Of a stretch of DNA of 49,413 nucleotides, positions 1-7,573 are shown in pieces. A program made the translations under genes and the position numbers. The notes beneath the pieces were generated by a model. The model made no database searches. It had not been told where the DNA came from and was given only the letters and a program-made list of their open reading frames with translations. Numbering within the stretch: position 1 is the first letter of the stretch; each line of letters begins with the position of its first letter. Source of the DNA: Syntrophales bacterium (GTDB lineage Bacteria > Desulfobacterota > Syntrophia > Syntrophales > UBA2210); the NCBI GenBank assembly GCA_023230565.1, contig JALNXD010000021.1:1-49413 (forward strand), given 5' to 3'.

Positions 1-113
1 GGCAAAGGATTCAGAAGAGGCTTGGCTACGTATCTCCCGTTATGTATGAACAGCAATTCCATGCAGGGAGGAATGCAGCTTAAATATTATTTTTTTGGTG
101 TCCATTATTGACA

Positions 114-2027
114 TCAGGGGTCAGTGAGCCCTGCCAATGCCGCCCGTTGCGCGTTCGCGGCCATCTCGATGTTGGAAATCGCCTCCTGTATGATGGAGCC
201 GGAACTGATCACCGTGCGCGTGACCTCTTCCCCGAACCGCATGGTGGTTTCTGTGACGCCGTTCTTATAGCCGCCGGCAAAGGACGCCACGGCCTGTTTG
301 TATTCTTCCAAGGCCTTGATTTGCTCTTGTCCTGAAAGACGCATTGCCTCGTAATACTGTTGATTGAGTGCCGACCTCTGTGATTCATAGAGCTCTTTGC
401 CGGTCATTGTGCTTTGCCGAAGACTTAACACCATGCTTTCAGTGCTTTTCCTAATATCTGCCTGTTGCCGGTAGAGCGTGTTCAGTTCCTCGATATGCCG
501 CTTTTCCGACTCCGCAGCCGCTACAATTTTCGATTGCAGCGATGAATAGAAGGATTCGTATGCTGATAGTCGGCTTTCCAGGGCCTTCCTGTCGGTTTCG
601 GCCACCTTCAAAATCCCTTCAATTTGTTCCCCGGTCCAGGAACCGGCGCCTCCTCCGCCACCGCTGCCGGCATTGTTGAAGGCGGACCCTACTATGTTCA
701 CTATTTTGTTGTAGTAATTTTCTAACTCGGAGAATGTCCCTCGAAGTCTGGCTTCCATGCCTCCGGACTGCACGGACAGGCCCACGGGTAAAGCGATGTT
801 GGTATTCGTTGAAGGGTTCTCCGCATTGAATTTTTTGATGATCGTGTCCAATTCGCTTCTGGATGTATTGAGCATTTCCCAGAAGCCAAGCCTTCCCGAT
901 GCTACCAATCCCCATCCGGCGGCCTCGTTGCTTATCTCTTTGGCCAAGGACGCGAGTCCCGCTAAAAGAATCGCACCCTTCGGACCGCCGAGAATAGCGC
1001 CGACAAGACCGGTGGACTGCACCCATGCAGGCAATTTTTGAAACCCTTCCCACATGCTGGCAATTTGTTTCCAGATGCCGGGGATAACTTCGCTCATGGT
1101 GTCGTAGGTCCGTGCAGCGCCAACGGCGAGATTCTTGATCATTCCGATGATCCTCTGTCCTACTTCAGCGGTCCAGCCCATCAACTGTGTTTTGTTGGCC
1201 TCAATCTTCTCACCCAATTCCTTGAACACATTGCCGGCCTTTTTCACCAGGTCGATGTAGAATTGATTTTTCGTTATCAGACCGCCGATTTTTTCTTTAA
1301 GGTCGCCGTAGAGGTTCGCGGTTTGCTGCTGCGCCCCGGCGAAGGTGTTGACATCGGCTTTCGCCCTTTGGTAGAGCACTGATAATTGCTCCATAAGTGA
1401 CGCCTGCTTTTCGGTATCGGACAGGTTCCGATCAACCGCAATGCCGTAACGAGACAAGGCGCTGTAGTTTCCGGCAAATGCTTTCGCTACCAGTGCAGCC
1501 GAGCTGTTGAGATCCTGCTTGAAAACCGTGGACAATCCCACCGCACCCCTGGTTGCGGCGTCAAGCCCTTCCGTGTCGAGTTTGGTGAGCTGGGCGATAA
1601 GTGCCGTCGCTCCGAGAACTGCTTCATCGCCGGCGCGCGTTTCTTCCTGAATGGATGACGCAAGGCTTTTGAAATGGGCGCTCAATGACTCCGTATAACG
1701 TCCGGTCGTCGAGAGCGCCGCATTGAGAGCGTTTTCAGCGTCCTCCTGCACCTTTGCCAGGTTGATGAAATCCCCGACAAGCCTTGAGATTCCCCACCCG
1801 GCCAAGGCGGTAAGGGCAATCCCTTTCAGATTCAAGAGCCTGTTCGCAATGCTTGAAATAGTTCCGCCAAGCTTTTGCTGCATGGTCCCGGCAAGGCCGA
1901 GGACGCGGGCTCGTGACCGCTCGCACATCTGCTGAAGCCTGCTCGTTGCCTGAGAAGAGAACTTGCTGATCACAGCCGAACCCTTGTCGTCAACGGCGAG
2001 CGTCAATTGTATTTTGTTGCCTGCCAT
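114..2027 (-). CDS. Phage tail tape-measure-like protein
   Basis: A 637-residue protein with long amphipathic and coiled-coil stretches. Hydrophobic Gly/Ala-rich segments lie near residues 60-85 and 340-380. The body is rich in Ala, Gln and Glu (for example around the motifs TEKQASLMEQ and EKLGEKIEA-like helices), and a Gly-rich linker GSGGGGGAG sits near residue 465. This pattern is typical of phage tail tape-measure proteins, which set tail length and act in genome ejection; it is short for a long-tailed phage. I place the start at 2027 rather than the in-frame ATG at 2099, because AGGAG lies about 9 nt upstream of 2027 and the longer version would overlap the preceding gene by 56 bp. Function is inferred from composition, not from a diagnostic motif. 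Confidence 0.7.
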   Translation of the reverse strand: MAGNKIQLTLAVDDKGSAVISKFSSQATSRLQQMCERSRARVLGLAGTMQQKLGGTISSIANRLLNLKGIALTALAGWGISRLVGDFINLAKVQEDAENALNAALSTTGRYTESLSAHFKSLASSIQEETRAGDEAVLGATALIAQLTKLDTEGLDAATRGAVGLSTVFKQDLNSSAALVAKAFAGNYSALSRYGIAVDRNLSDTEKQASLMEQLSVLYQRAKADVNTFAGAQQQTANLYGDLKEKIGGLITKNQFYIDLVKKAGNVFKELGEKIEANKTQLMGWTAEVGQRIIGMIKNLAVGAARTYDTMSEVIPGIWKQIASMWEGFQKLPAWVQSTGLVGAILGGPKGAILLAGLASLAKEISNEAAGWGLVASGRLGFWEMLNTSRSELDTIIKKFNAENPSTNTNIALPVGLSVQSGGMEARLRGTFSELENYYNKIVNIVGSAFNNAGSGGGGGAGSWTGEQIEGILKVAETDRKALESRLSAYESFYSSLQSKIVAAAESEKRHIEELNTLYRQQADIRKSTESMVLSLRQSTMTGKELYESQRSALNQQYYEAMRLSGQEQIKALEEYKQAVASFAGGYKNGVTETTMRFGEEVTRTVISSGSIIQEAISNIEMAANAQRAALAGLTDP

Positions 2028-2043
2028 CTTATGCTTCTCCTTT

Positions 2044-2460
2044 CTAAAAATTATTTTGTGTAACGCCTTTATTTCTCGGCGGCTTCTCGCTAAGCGCATG
2101 AAGACGCCGCTGCAAACCCTTTACAGCCGGTCCTAGATGATTCACGATCCGGCCAATGTCATTCACATGGCAGCCAAAGGAAGTAAGAAGGGCAATCATG
2201 ACGATATCCGCATAGGTAAAATGGGTGCCTCGAAGAGGCGTACCTCTTAACGTCCTGTACTTCCTCTTGCATTCCGGACAGAAATTAACCCGGCCAGAGT
2301 AAAACCGTTCCATTCGCTTTTCCGGAAGCGGATGCCCGCACATGGGACACGCGACGCCTTCAGGAAAGAGCCGTTCGAGAACCCAGCGCCGGCATTTGTC
2401 CTCATCCAGGAGTTCAGTGGTGAAACCGGATACAAGGTCTTCAAGCGCGACGTGTTGCAT
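2044..2460 (-). CDS. Zinc-ribbon DNA-binding protein, transposase N-terminus-like
   Basis: A 138-residue protein with two Cys pairs: CPMCG near residue 38 and CPEC near residue 61. These form a zinc ribbon that resembles the N-terminal zinc-ribbon domain of IS1595/IS1016-type transposases, including the following GTPLRGTHF segment and a helical stretch. The catalytic DDE part of a transposase is absent and the gene ends cleanly, so it looks like an adapted small phage protein rather than a working transposase. An AAGGGGG ribosome-binding sequence lies about 9 nt before the ATG. It sits between primase and tape-measure genes; a regulatory or DNA-binding role is plausible but inferred. Confidence 0.6.
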   Translation of the reverse strand: MQHVALEDLVSGFTTELLDEDKCRRWVLERLFPEGVACPMCGHPLPEKRMERFYSGRVNFCPECKRKYRTLRGTPLRGTHFTYADIVMIALLTSFGCHVNDIGRIVNHLGPAVKGLQRRLHALSEKPPRNKGVTQNNF

Positions 2461-2696
2461 TTGCGGGTCCCCCTTTCAGCAAATCAGAAGTAAAAAGGTC
2501 TACCGTGTTCGCTTCGTTGCGATGGCGATATGATTTATTGCAATTATTAAGGAATTCCTTTTTTTCGTAGTGCATTTTGGTCTTTTCTTTTCCCTGTTTA
2601 GTAGACCTTTGTTCTTTTTTTCTGTAAACTCCCTATAGAAAGGTAAAAATGTAAGTAAAAAAAATGTACGGAAAAGGACCAAATGTCCCCTAAAGG

Positions 2697-4274
2697 TCAC
2701 CTTGGAATAACATCGACTCCCTTATAAACGACCCGGCCATTATGACGGACCTTTTCAAAACGCTTCCTCAACTGCTTGCCCAGCCAGTGCTGAGACGGCA
2801 CCTTTTTTCCTACATTTGACAGGTACCACTCTTCAAATCGTTCAAAGAGATCGCCGGCCCTACCCGTTGCGCCTGGTTCGATAATGCAGCATTCTTCAAC
2901 AAAATCCCCGATCAAGTCTTCATCGCGTCTATATTCTGAAGTGGCTTCCGTAACAGATCGAGGAGGATCCAGGCCCCGAGCCTGCCATTCAAGACAGCCC
3001 CACACCAACCAAGCCAGAATGCCAGCCGCTTCCCTTTTTAACTTTTCAAATAAATCTGGATCTGCACGATGCTCATGTGACTCCCTTAGTTCTCGGTCAA
3101 CAAAGCTCTGTGTGAAGGGAACTAGAATGACCCGTTCCCAGAAGGCGAAGTCCATAGCTGGTGCTTGCGGTTTGTCGTTTGTCAAAAGAATCAATTTGTG
3201 TGTAGGTTTAAAGTAGGTGAAGCGCTTGTCGTGTGGGTTTCGTCCTGCTAGTTCGTCACGACCTGTAAGCCATTTCACGCGGGAAGGGCTGAAGCGGCGG
3301 CCTTCGTCTGACTCCGAAGCCACCGCGAGGCGAAGACCTTTCAATGCCATGATATCAGGGGAAGGTCCTCCGGAAGCTCTCCTGGTTTGATCGAGAAGCA
3401 TTTCAGAGGGGATCGGAGCGGCCAACGGCCCCATGACATGCATTAGAGTGTCAACAATTAAGGTTTTTCCGTTCCGTCCGACTCCATAAAATACTGCAAA
3501 AACCTGAGCCTTGGTGCTTCCGGTTATACAGTACCCGAGAAGCCGTTGGATAAAGGACACCAAATCTTTATCATCATTGAAAATTTCAAGAAGTGTTTTT
3601 TCCCATAAGGGGGCCGGTTCATCCAGTCCCTTAAACACAACCGGGCTATGCTTCGTAATCATATCTTCAGCTCTCCCATTTCCGAAAACGCCGGTTTGTA
3701 AATCAGTAACCCCGTTTTCACACCCTAGAAGCCACGGATCAGAATCAAATTTCGCCCCATCTACTGCCAAAGAATCAACGCCTGTTGACGCGAATTCAAG
3801 ACATGCATTACGGCCTTTTAGGGATCGCAGTTTTTTTACTCGCTTGTAGGCGGCGTCGATTTTGTTTTGAAGTGATTCTTCATTTCCCGGCTCTTCTCCC
3901 TTGATAACTTTTTTCAATTTAGCTTCCAGGTGACTCGCGAGTAATAAATATTCCTCGCTGACGGCCTCCACGCCATTTAATGCATTACCTAAAATGTCTC
4001 GCTTCCAATTATGACCGTCCCAGGTGAAATATTCTTTTTCGTTGACATTATAAATGTGCCGGCCTCGATGAAGTTCCGCGTACAGTTCCCCATCACCCAA
4101 TTCGTTTCTAAAAAGACACTGTTCGATGGAAGCCGGTGTAATGGGGCTTTTTTCAGGTTTTTCTTGCGACGCCTGCTCGTTGCGCACCCGCTCTTTGACC
4201 AATTCTTCAATGCTTCGCGCGTCTGCTTCGTGTGATCGTTTTTCGGTTATTGCGTCTTCGTTCTGTAAATCCAT
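2697..4274 (-). CDS. Phage/plasmid primase-helicase, D5/P4 C-terminal family
   Basis: A 525-residue protein. The N-terminal region (about 1-120) is charged and includes a segment (YFTWDGHNW) typical of the D5_N domain. The C-terminal half carries a superfamily 3 helicase ATPase: Walker A GVGRNGKT near residue 265, a Walker B-like acidic stretch at LAVASESDEG, and the sensor/motif C segment KLILLTNDKP. The family unwinds the replication origin of phages and satellites such as P4. The primase catalytic half found in full-length P4 alpha is absent, so priming would need another protein or the host. The neighbouring excisionase and integrase fit a replicating integrative element. Confidence 0.88.
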   Translation of the reverse strand: MDLQNEDAITEKRSHEADARSIEELVKERVRNEQASQEKPEKSPITPASIEQCLFRNELGDGELYAELHRGRHIYNVNEKEYFTWDGHNWKRDILGNALNGVEAVSEEYLLLASHLEAKLKKVIKGEEPGNEESLQNKIDAAYKRVKKLRSLKGRNACLEFASTGVDSLAVDGAKFDSDPWLLGCENGVTDLQTGVFGNGRAEDMITKHSPVVFKGLDEPAPLWEKTLLEIFNDDKDLVSFIQRLLGYCITGSTKAQVFAVFYGVGRNGKTLIVDTLMHVMGPLAAPIPSEMLLDQTRRASGGPSPDIMALKGLRLAVASESDEGRRFSPSRVKWLTGRDELAGRNPHDKRFTYFKPTHKLILLTNDKPQAPAMDFAFWERVILVPFTQSFVDRELRESHEHRADPDLFEKLKREAAGILAWLVWGCLEWQARGLDPPRSVTEATSEYRRDEDLIGDFVEECCIIEPGATGRAGDLFERFEEWYLSNVGKKVPSQHWLGKQLRKRFEKVRHNGRVVYKGVDVIPR

Positions 4275-4500
4275 TCAAGAGCCTCTTGATTCGATCAATG
4301 AACAATTTTCGCCATAAGTCTAAAAGTCCAATCGAAATAAGAAGTTACGCGCGGGCAAACGCCGGGCGTGCCGAAACCGTATCCAGGGGAGGGGGTCTGA
4401 AAGGACCCGCGCCCATCGAAAAACAGTAGAGGCAAGTCGATCTGGTTTGCGACTGTTTAAAGAGGGGTCCAGGGGAGACGGTTTCACCGGTCGCGGCTCC

Positions 4501-4728
4501 TTACATTACCAACTTAATGGAGTCACGAGTCAATACCGGTTGGCTCTCAAGCCATACGGTGAACTCATCGAGGCGGTAATAAATCGAAGAACGTCGTCCA
4601 ATTCCGGGCCGTTTGTAGTACTTTGGACCACGCCTTTGACACCGAAGATTGGCCAACGTTCCTTCGGAGATCCCGGAAATTTCGTGCGCTTCTTTGGGAG
4701 TGATGTAAAGTTTTCTGAGATTTGACAT
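4501..4728 (-). CDS. AlpA-family excisionase / MerR-like helix-turn-helix protein
   Basis: A 75-residue protein with a helix-turn-helix (YITPKEAHEISGISEGTLANLR) followed by a wing containing GPKYYKRPG and the segment IYYRLDEFTVWLES. This is the signature of the AlpA/excisionase HTH_17 family, which bends DNA at attachment sites or activates integrase expression. The start at 4728 is preferred over the upstream ATG at 4743 because GGAGGTG ends 6 nt before it. The sequence between this gene and 4854 is AT-rich and holds a 9-bp inverted repeat (4796-4825) that could be an operator. Confidence 0.75.
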   Translation of the reverse strand: MSNLRKLYITPKEAHEISGISEGTLANLRCQRRGPKYYKRPGIGRRSSIYYRLDEFTVWLESQPVLTRDSIKLVM

Positions 4729-4795
4729 ATCATCCACCTCCATTTGAAATTGAATTAAAATTCATTATTTGAGGTGATGATATGGGAAATAAGAG

Positions 4796-4825
4796 ATAAA
4801 ATCAAGTATAACTATATGATTTTAT
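4796..4825. promoter_or_regulatory. Inverted repeat upstream of the AlpA-like gene, candidate operator
   Basis: ATAAAATCA (4796-4804) and TGATTTTAT (4817-4825) are exact inverted copies separated by 12 AT-rich bases. They lie about 70-100 bp upstream of the AlpA-like start, in the region that must hold its promoter. Binding of an element-encoded regulator is an inference. Confidence 0.4.
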
Positions 4826-4853
4826 TGATTATATGGGTATTGTACCGGGTGTA

Positions 4854-5798
4854 TTACCCAGGTCTTTGTGATAATTTGCTAGATTTAATGATGTTTCTGA
4901 TTGTTTCGAAGCCTACATGTTTCCATTTATATTTAGGGTCGTTTTGAATTCTTTCGAATAATATAGCCGCTATGCGTCTTATGGAATGATTTGGACGCCG
5001 CTTTAATAACTTATTAGCTTCTCTTATTAAGTACTTATCGCGTAGTTGTTTTTCTATTTCTTGTTTTTTGTGTCGTTCTTCTAATTTTTCTCGTTGTGTT
5101 GCTGAATAATTTTTGCCTATTTCTGTATATCGTTCATTCTCGCTGATATATTCTTCTGCTTCAATTATGGCACTTCTTTCTTGCTGAATGAGAATATCCT
5201 TTAGTCTATTTAAAAAAGTCTTTGCCTCATTCAGGGATTCCAAAACCAGCCAATTCCGTTCATCTTCATTTCGGTTTAGGAGATCATTTAAGGCAGTGCC
5301 GGCATTGCAGATTGCAAGTAAAGCGAGCAGCTTTCTTCCCTTAATTTTCGTCTCCACGCCTGCAATTGCGTCAGCTCGGGATTCAAGATACCACATTTCT
5401 TCTGTAGATGGGTTAATGTCGCCCCGTTGTGAAAACATTGACCCTCGACCGAAGACCCCATAAATAAAACGGGCTGTTCTGATCTCGGGTCCCGATATGC
5501 CCCAGGTCCACTTAAGTTTTGATTCTTTGGGCGCTCGCTTGCATGCATCTTCGAACGATTCAGATTCTAAATTCCATGTAAACGGATGTTCTTCAGGCCA
5601 GGGCTCTGGAAAGCCTTCAGGTTCCATTATATTCCAGCCTTCTTGTCGAGCCTCTAGAATTGTATCGATCAGAAGATTGTGAACTGAATTTTGTGGTTGA
5701 ACAAAGCGGGGAATGGCACCGAAGAGTGGGCACCATTCACCTTTTTTGAAAAAATTTTGTTCTGAGATTTTCAAAGCCTGTCCCCTAAGGCACCTCAT
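4854..5798 (-). CDS. Hypothetical protein of integrated element
   Basis: A 314-residue protein that I do not recognise. The N-terminal half has many Trp and Pro residues (EPWPEEHPFTWN near residue 67). The middle is helical and charged, with a likely coiled coil around residues 200-265. The C-terminus (about 265-314) contains SIRRIAAILFERI followed by GFETIRNIIK, which looks like a helix-turn-helix DNA-contact segment seen at the end of many element-borne proteins. Codon use is AT-rich compared with the tape-measure gene. No clear ribosome-binding site precedes the ATG at 5798, so the start is uncertain. It lies between excisionase and integrase. Confidence 0.6.
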   Translation of the reverse strand: MRCLRGQALKISEQNFFKKGEWCPLFGAIPRFVQPQNSVHNLLIDTILEARQEGWNIMEPEGFPEPWPEEHPFTWNLESESFEDACKRAPKESKLKWTWGISGPEIRTARFIYGVFGRGSMFSQRGDINPSTEEMWYLESRADAIAGVETKIKGRKLLALLAICNAGTALNDLLNRNEDERNWLVLESLNEAKTFLNRLKDILIQQERSAIIEAEEYISENERYTEIGKNYSATQREKLEERHKKQEIEKQLRDKYLIREANKLLKRRPNHSIRRIAAILFERIQNDPKYKWKHVGFETIRNIIKSSKLSQRPG

Positions 5799-5866
5799 TG
5801 ATTACCAGGGGAAACGGGGCGAGGAAATCCCCGCTTTCGGCCCGTCGGCCTATCCCCTGAAATGTA

Positions 5867-7087
5867 TTATGCTGATTGTGTTTCCGTTTCTTCCGCTTTT
5901 GTTTCTCCGTTCATTTCACTTTCGAGCGCCATCACGGCCCGGCGCTTATGATCCGGGCTTAGGTGACTGTATCGGCGCGTCATGGCCAGGTCCTTATGGC
6001 CAAGCAAATCACCGATTGTCTGAAGAGTTTCGCCCCGGATCGCAAGCCAGGAAGCGAAAGTGTGACGGAGCGTGTGAAATGTGACCATTTGCCGTGTGTC
6101 CGTTACACCTTTGTTTAACCCCAGATCTGTGACTATACTAGTAAAACGATTGGATATAGAAAATATTTGCTTGCCGTGTATGTCTTTAAAAATCAAATCA
6201 TCTGGTTTATTAGGAATCCTGTTCATGAGCATTCCTCTTACCCGTGATGTCATGTAGGCATGCCTAGTTGACTTATTCTTTGGGTCCCTGATTGTAATAA
6301 TGGTGTTAGTAAGATCAATGTCATAGCCCTTGAGTGCAAAAATCTCCCCGGCCCGCATGCCTGTATGAAGACTCAAAAGCGCCATATCATGCAATTGCGG
6401 GTCATCGAGATATTCAACCCTGCTTTTTATGCGTGTATTTTGTTTTAATTTTTCGAGCAAGGCATTTGCTTCTTCGTGCGACAGGAAACGTGTACGCTGA
6501 TTTGCAGGTGTGGGCAGCTTGACGCCTCTAATGGGATTTTCTCCTTTGTAAAGCCCCCAAGAAATTGCTTTATTATACATTTGCCTTATTAACACGAGGC
6601 AATGTTTCACAGAAGATGGGGAGAGTTCTTTTGATGTTAAATCGGCTTTAAATTTTTCAAGGTCAAAAGAGGATATTTCATCGAGTCGTTTATTTTCGAA
6701 ACGCTCTTTTATGTGGCAGTTCCATCTTGAGATATCATCGGCGCCGCCTCTGGTTTTGTTGGTTTCGGCCCATTTCTTATATTTTTCCCATAGATCTTTT
6801 ATGCATGGCGGTCTTTGCCGCTGTTGCGGCAATTCCTCGCCATGCCTTATCGCCCGAATTCTTTCCCCCCTTACGTCTTTTGCTAATAATGCTGAATATC
6901 CCTCAGACTTCCATCCGACTTTTTCCCAAACCTTTTTTCCGTCCACCTTGTAGGAAATATCATAACAAATATCCAGTTTGTTGCCGTCCTTCCGGTTGAC
7001 TGCCTTTCGTGCATATACTCCGACATAAGTGGTTTTTCTTCGAACAGTCTTTTCAGAATAGACTTGCCTTGCCTTTTTTTGTGCCAT
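5867..7087 (-). CDS. int: Tyrosine-type site-specific integrase
   Basis: A 406-residue tyrosine recombinase. An N-terminal DUF4102/arm-binding-like region (about 1-90) is followed by a SAM-like core-binding domain (about 95-190) and the catalytic domain (about 200-385). The catalytic residues are all visible: Arg245 in TGMRAGE, Lys272 in the beta-hairpin, His338 and Arg341 in HTLRH, His364 in LLGH and Tyr373 in RRYSH. The enzyme is therefore probably intact. It lies about 200 bp inside the tRNA-Arg attachment site, transcribed away from it, and with the AlpA-like protein would control integration and excision. Confidence 0.95.
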   Translation of the reverse strand: MAQKKARQVYSEKTVRRKTTYVGVYARKAVNRKDGNKLDICYDISYKVDGKKVWEKVGWKSEGYSALLAKDVRGERIRAIRHGEELPQQRQRPPCIKDLWEKYKKWAETNKTRGGADDISRWNCHIKERFENKRLDEISSFDLEKFKADLTSKELSPSSVKHCLVLIRQMYNKAISWGLYKGENPIRGVKLPTPANQRTRFLSHEEANALLEKLKQNTRIKSRVEYLDDPQLHDMALLSLHTGMRAGEIFALKGYDIDLTNTIITIRDPKNKSTRHAYMTSRVRGMLMNRIPNKPDDLIFKDIHGKQIFSISNRFTSIVTDLGLNKGVTDTRQMVTFHTLRHTFASWLAIRGETLQTIGDLLGHKDLAMTRRYSHLSPDHKRRAVMALESEMNGETKAEETETQSA

Positions 7088-7294
7088 TTTTTCGACCTAT
7101 TTTTTACTTAAAATAAGGAATCCGTTGGCCGTTTAGCTAAATGCAAAGTATCCTCTTGCTACCCCTAGGCTTATTTATGGTGATTATCCGTGAACCATAA
7201 TCCAACCGTTACTAACGGTAAGAATCTTATATTATAGATGATATTATTTCAAGTTATTTTATATGATACCCATAGAAAAGCGTATAAATTTGAT

Positions 7295-7338
7295 TCCTAA
7301 TCCGTGTGCCGTGCGTTCGAATCGCACCGGGGGCACCA
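7295..7338 (+). other. Right attachment site: 3' 44 nt of tRNA-Arg(CCU)
   Basis: The sequence reads as the anticodon (CCT), 3' anticodon stem, variable loop, T-arm (GTGCG, TTCGAAT, CGCAC), 3' acceptor strand CGGGGGC and ACCA of a tRNA-Arg(CCU). The preceding bases do not form a 5' acceptor stem, D-arm or 5' anticodon stem, so this is a fragment rather than a functional tRNA. It is the expected duplicate left by integration at a tRNA 3' end; the intact gene should lie beyond the other end of the element, left of the window. Confidence 0.85.
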
Positions 7339-7346
7339 AATACAAG

Positions 7347-7370
7347 GGCTCCCGCGAGGGAGCCTTTTTT
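7347..7370 (+). terminator. Rho-independent terminator of the disrupted tRNA-Arg locus
   Basis: GGCTCCC (7347-7353), loop GCGA, GGGAGCC (7358-7364), then six T. It directly follows the tRNA fragment and belongs to the host tRNA transcription unit, confirming that the chromosome lies to the right of the junction. Nothing else is seen between here and 7573 beyond a degenerate TTTGTCCACA repeat. Confidence 0.85.
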
Positions 7371-7573
7371 CGGTTTGTCCACATTTGTCCATATGGAAAG
7401 TACGGGTTCTTAAAAGACGATTTCAAAAAAACGGGCAGGTCTGTCGGTTTCATACCTTTCAAAGAAAAATGATTGAAATATTGATGTGATGAATGGTATT
7501 GAAACATCTTACCGCATAAACCTTTTTCAAGAGTATCAGTTGATGCTCGACTGCCAGAGGGGTTGGAGCAATC

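Larger units (their letters stand above)
1..7338 (-). mobile_element. Integrated phage-like element, right end (left end outside window)
   Basis: All recognisable genes from the left edge to the integrase run on the minus strand: tape-measure-like protein, zinc-ribbon protein, D5/P4-type primase-helicase, AlpA-like excisionase, an unknown gene and a tyrosine integrase. The right boundary is the 3' end of a tRNA-Arg gene at 7295-7338 with no tRNA 5' half before it, which is what integration into a tRNA 3' end leaves at the distal junction. Composition is mosaic: the tape-measure gene is GC-rich while the unknown gene at 4854 is AT-rich. The left end, the intact tRNA and any head, lysis or further tail genes are not in the window, so prophage, satellite and phage-plasmid remain possible. 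Confidence 0.85.

Noticed and set aside
2044..2460. Complete insertion sequence at the zinc-ribbon gene
   Set aside because: No DDE catalytic domain and no terminal inverted repeats around the gene.
2500..2700. 66-codon minus-strand frame between primase and zinc-ribbon genes
   Set aside because: Low-complexity, Lys- and Phe-rich, overlapping the primase end, with no support.
7259..7507. 82-codon minus-strand frame across the tRNA fragment and terminator
   Set aside because: It is the antisense translation of the tRNA 3' end (PPVRFERTAH-like), a known artefact, with no ribosome-binding site.
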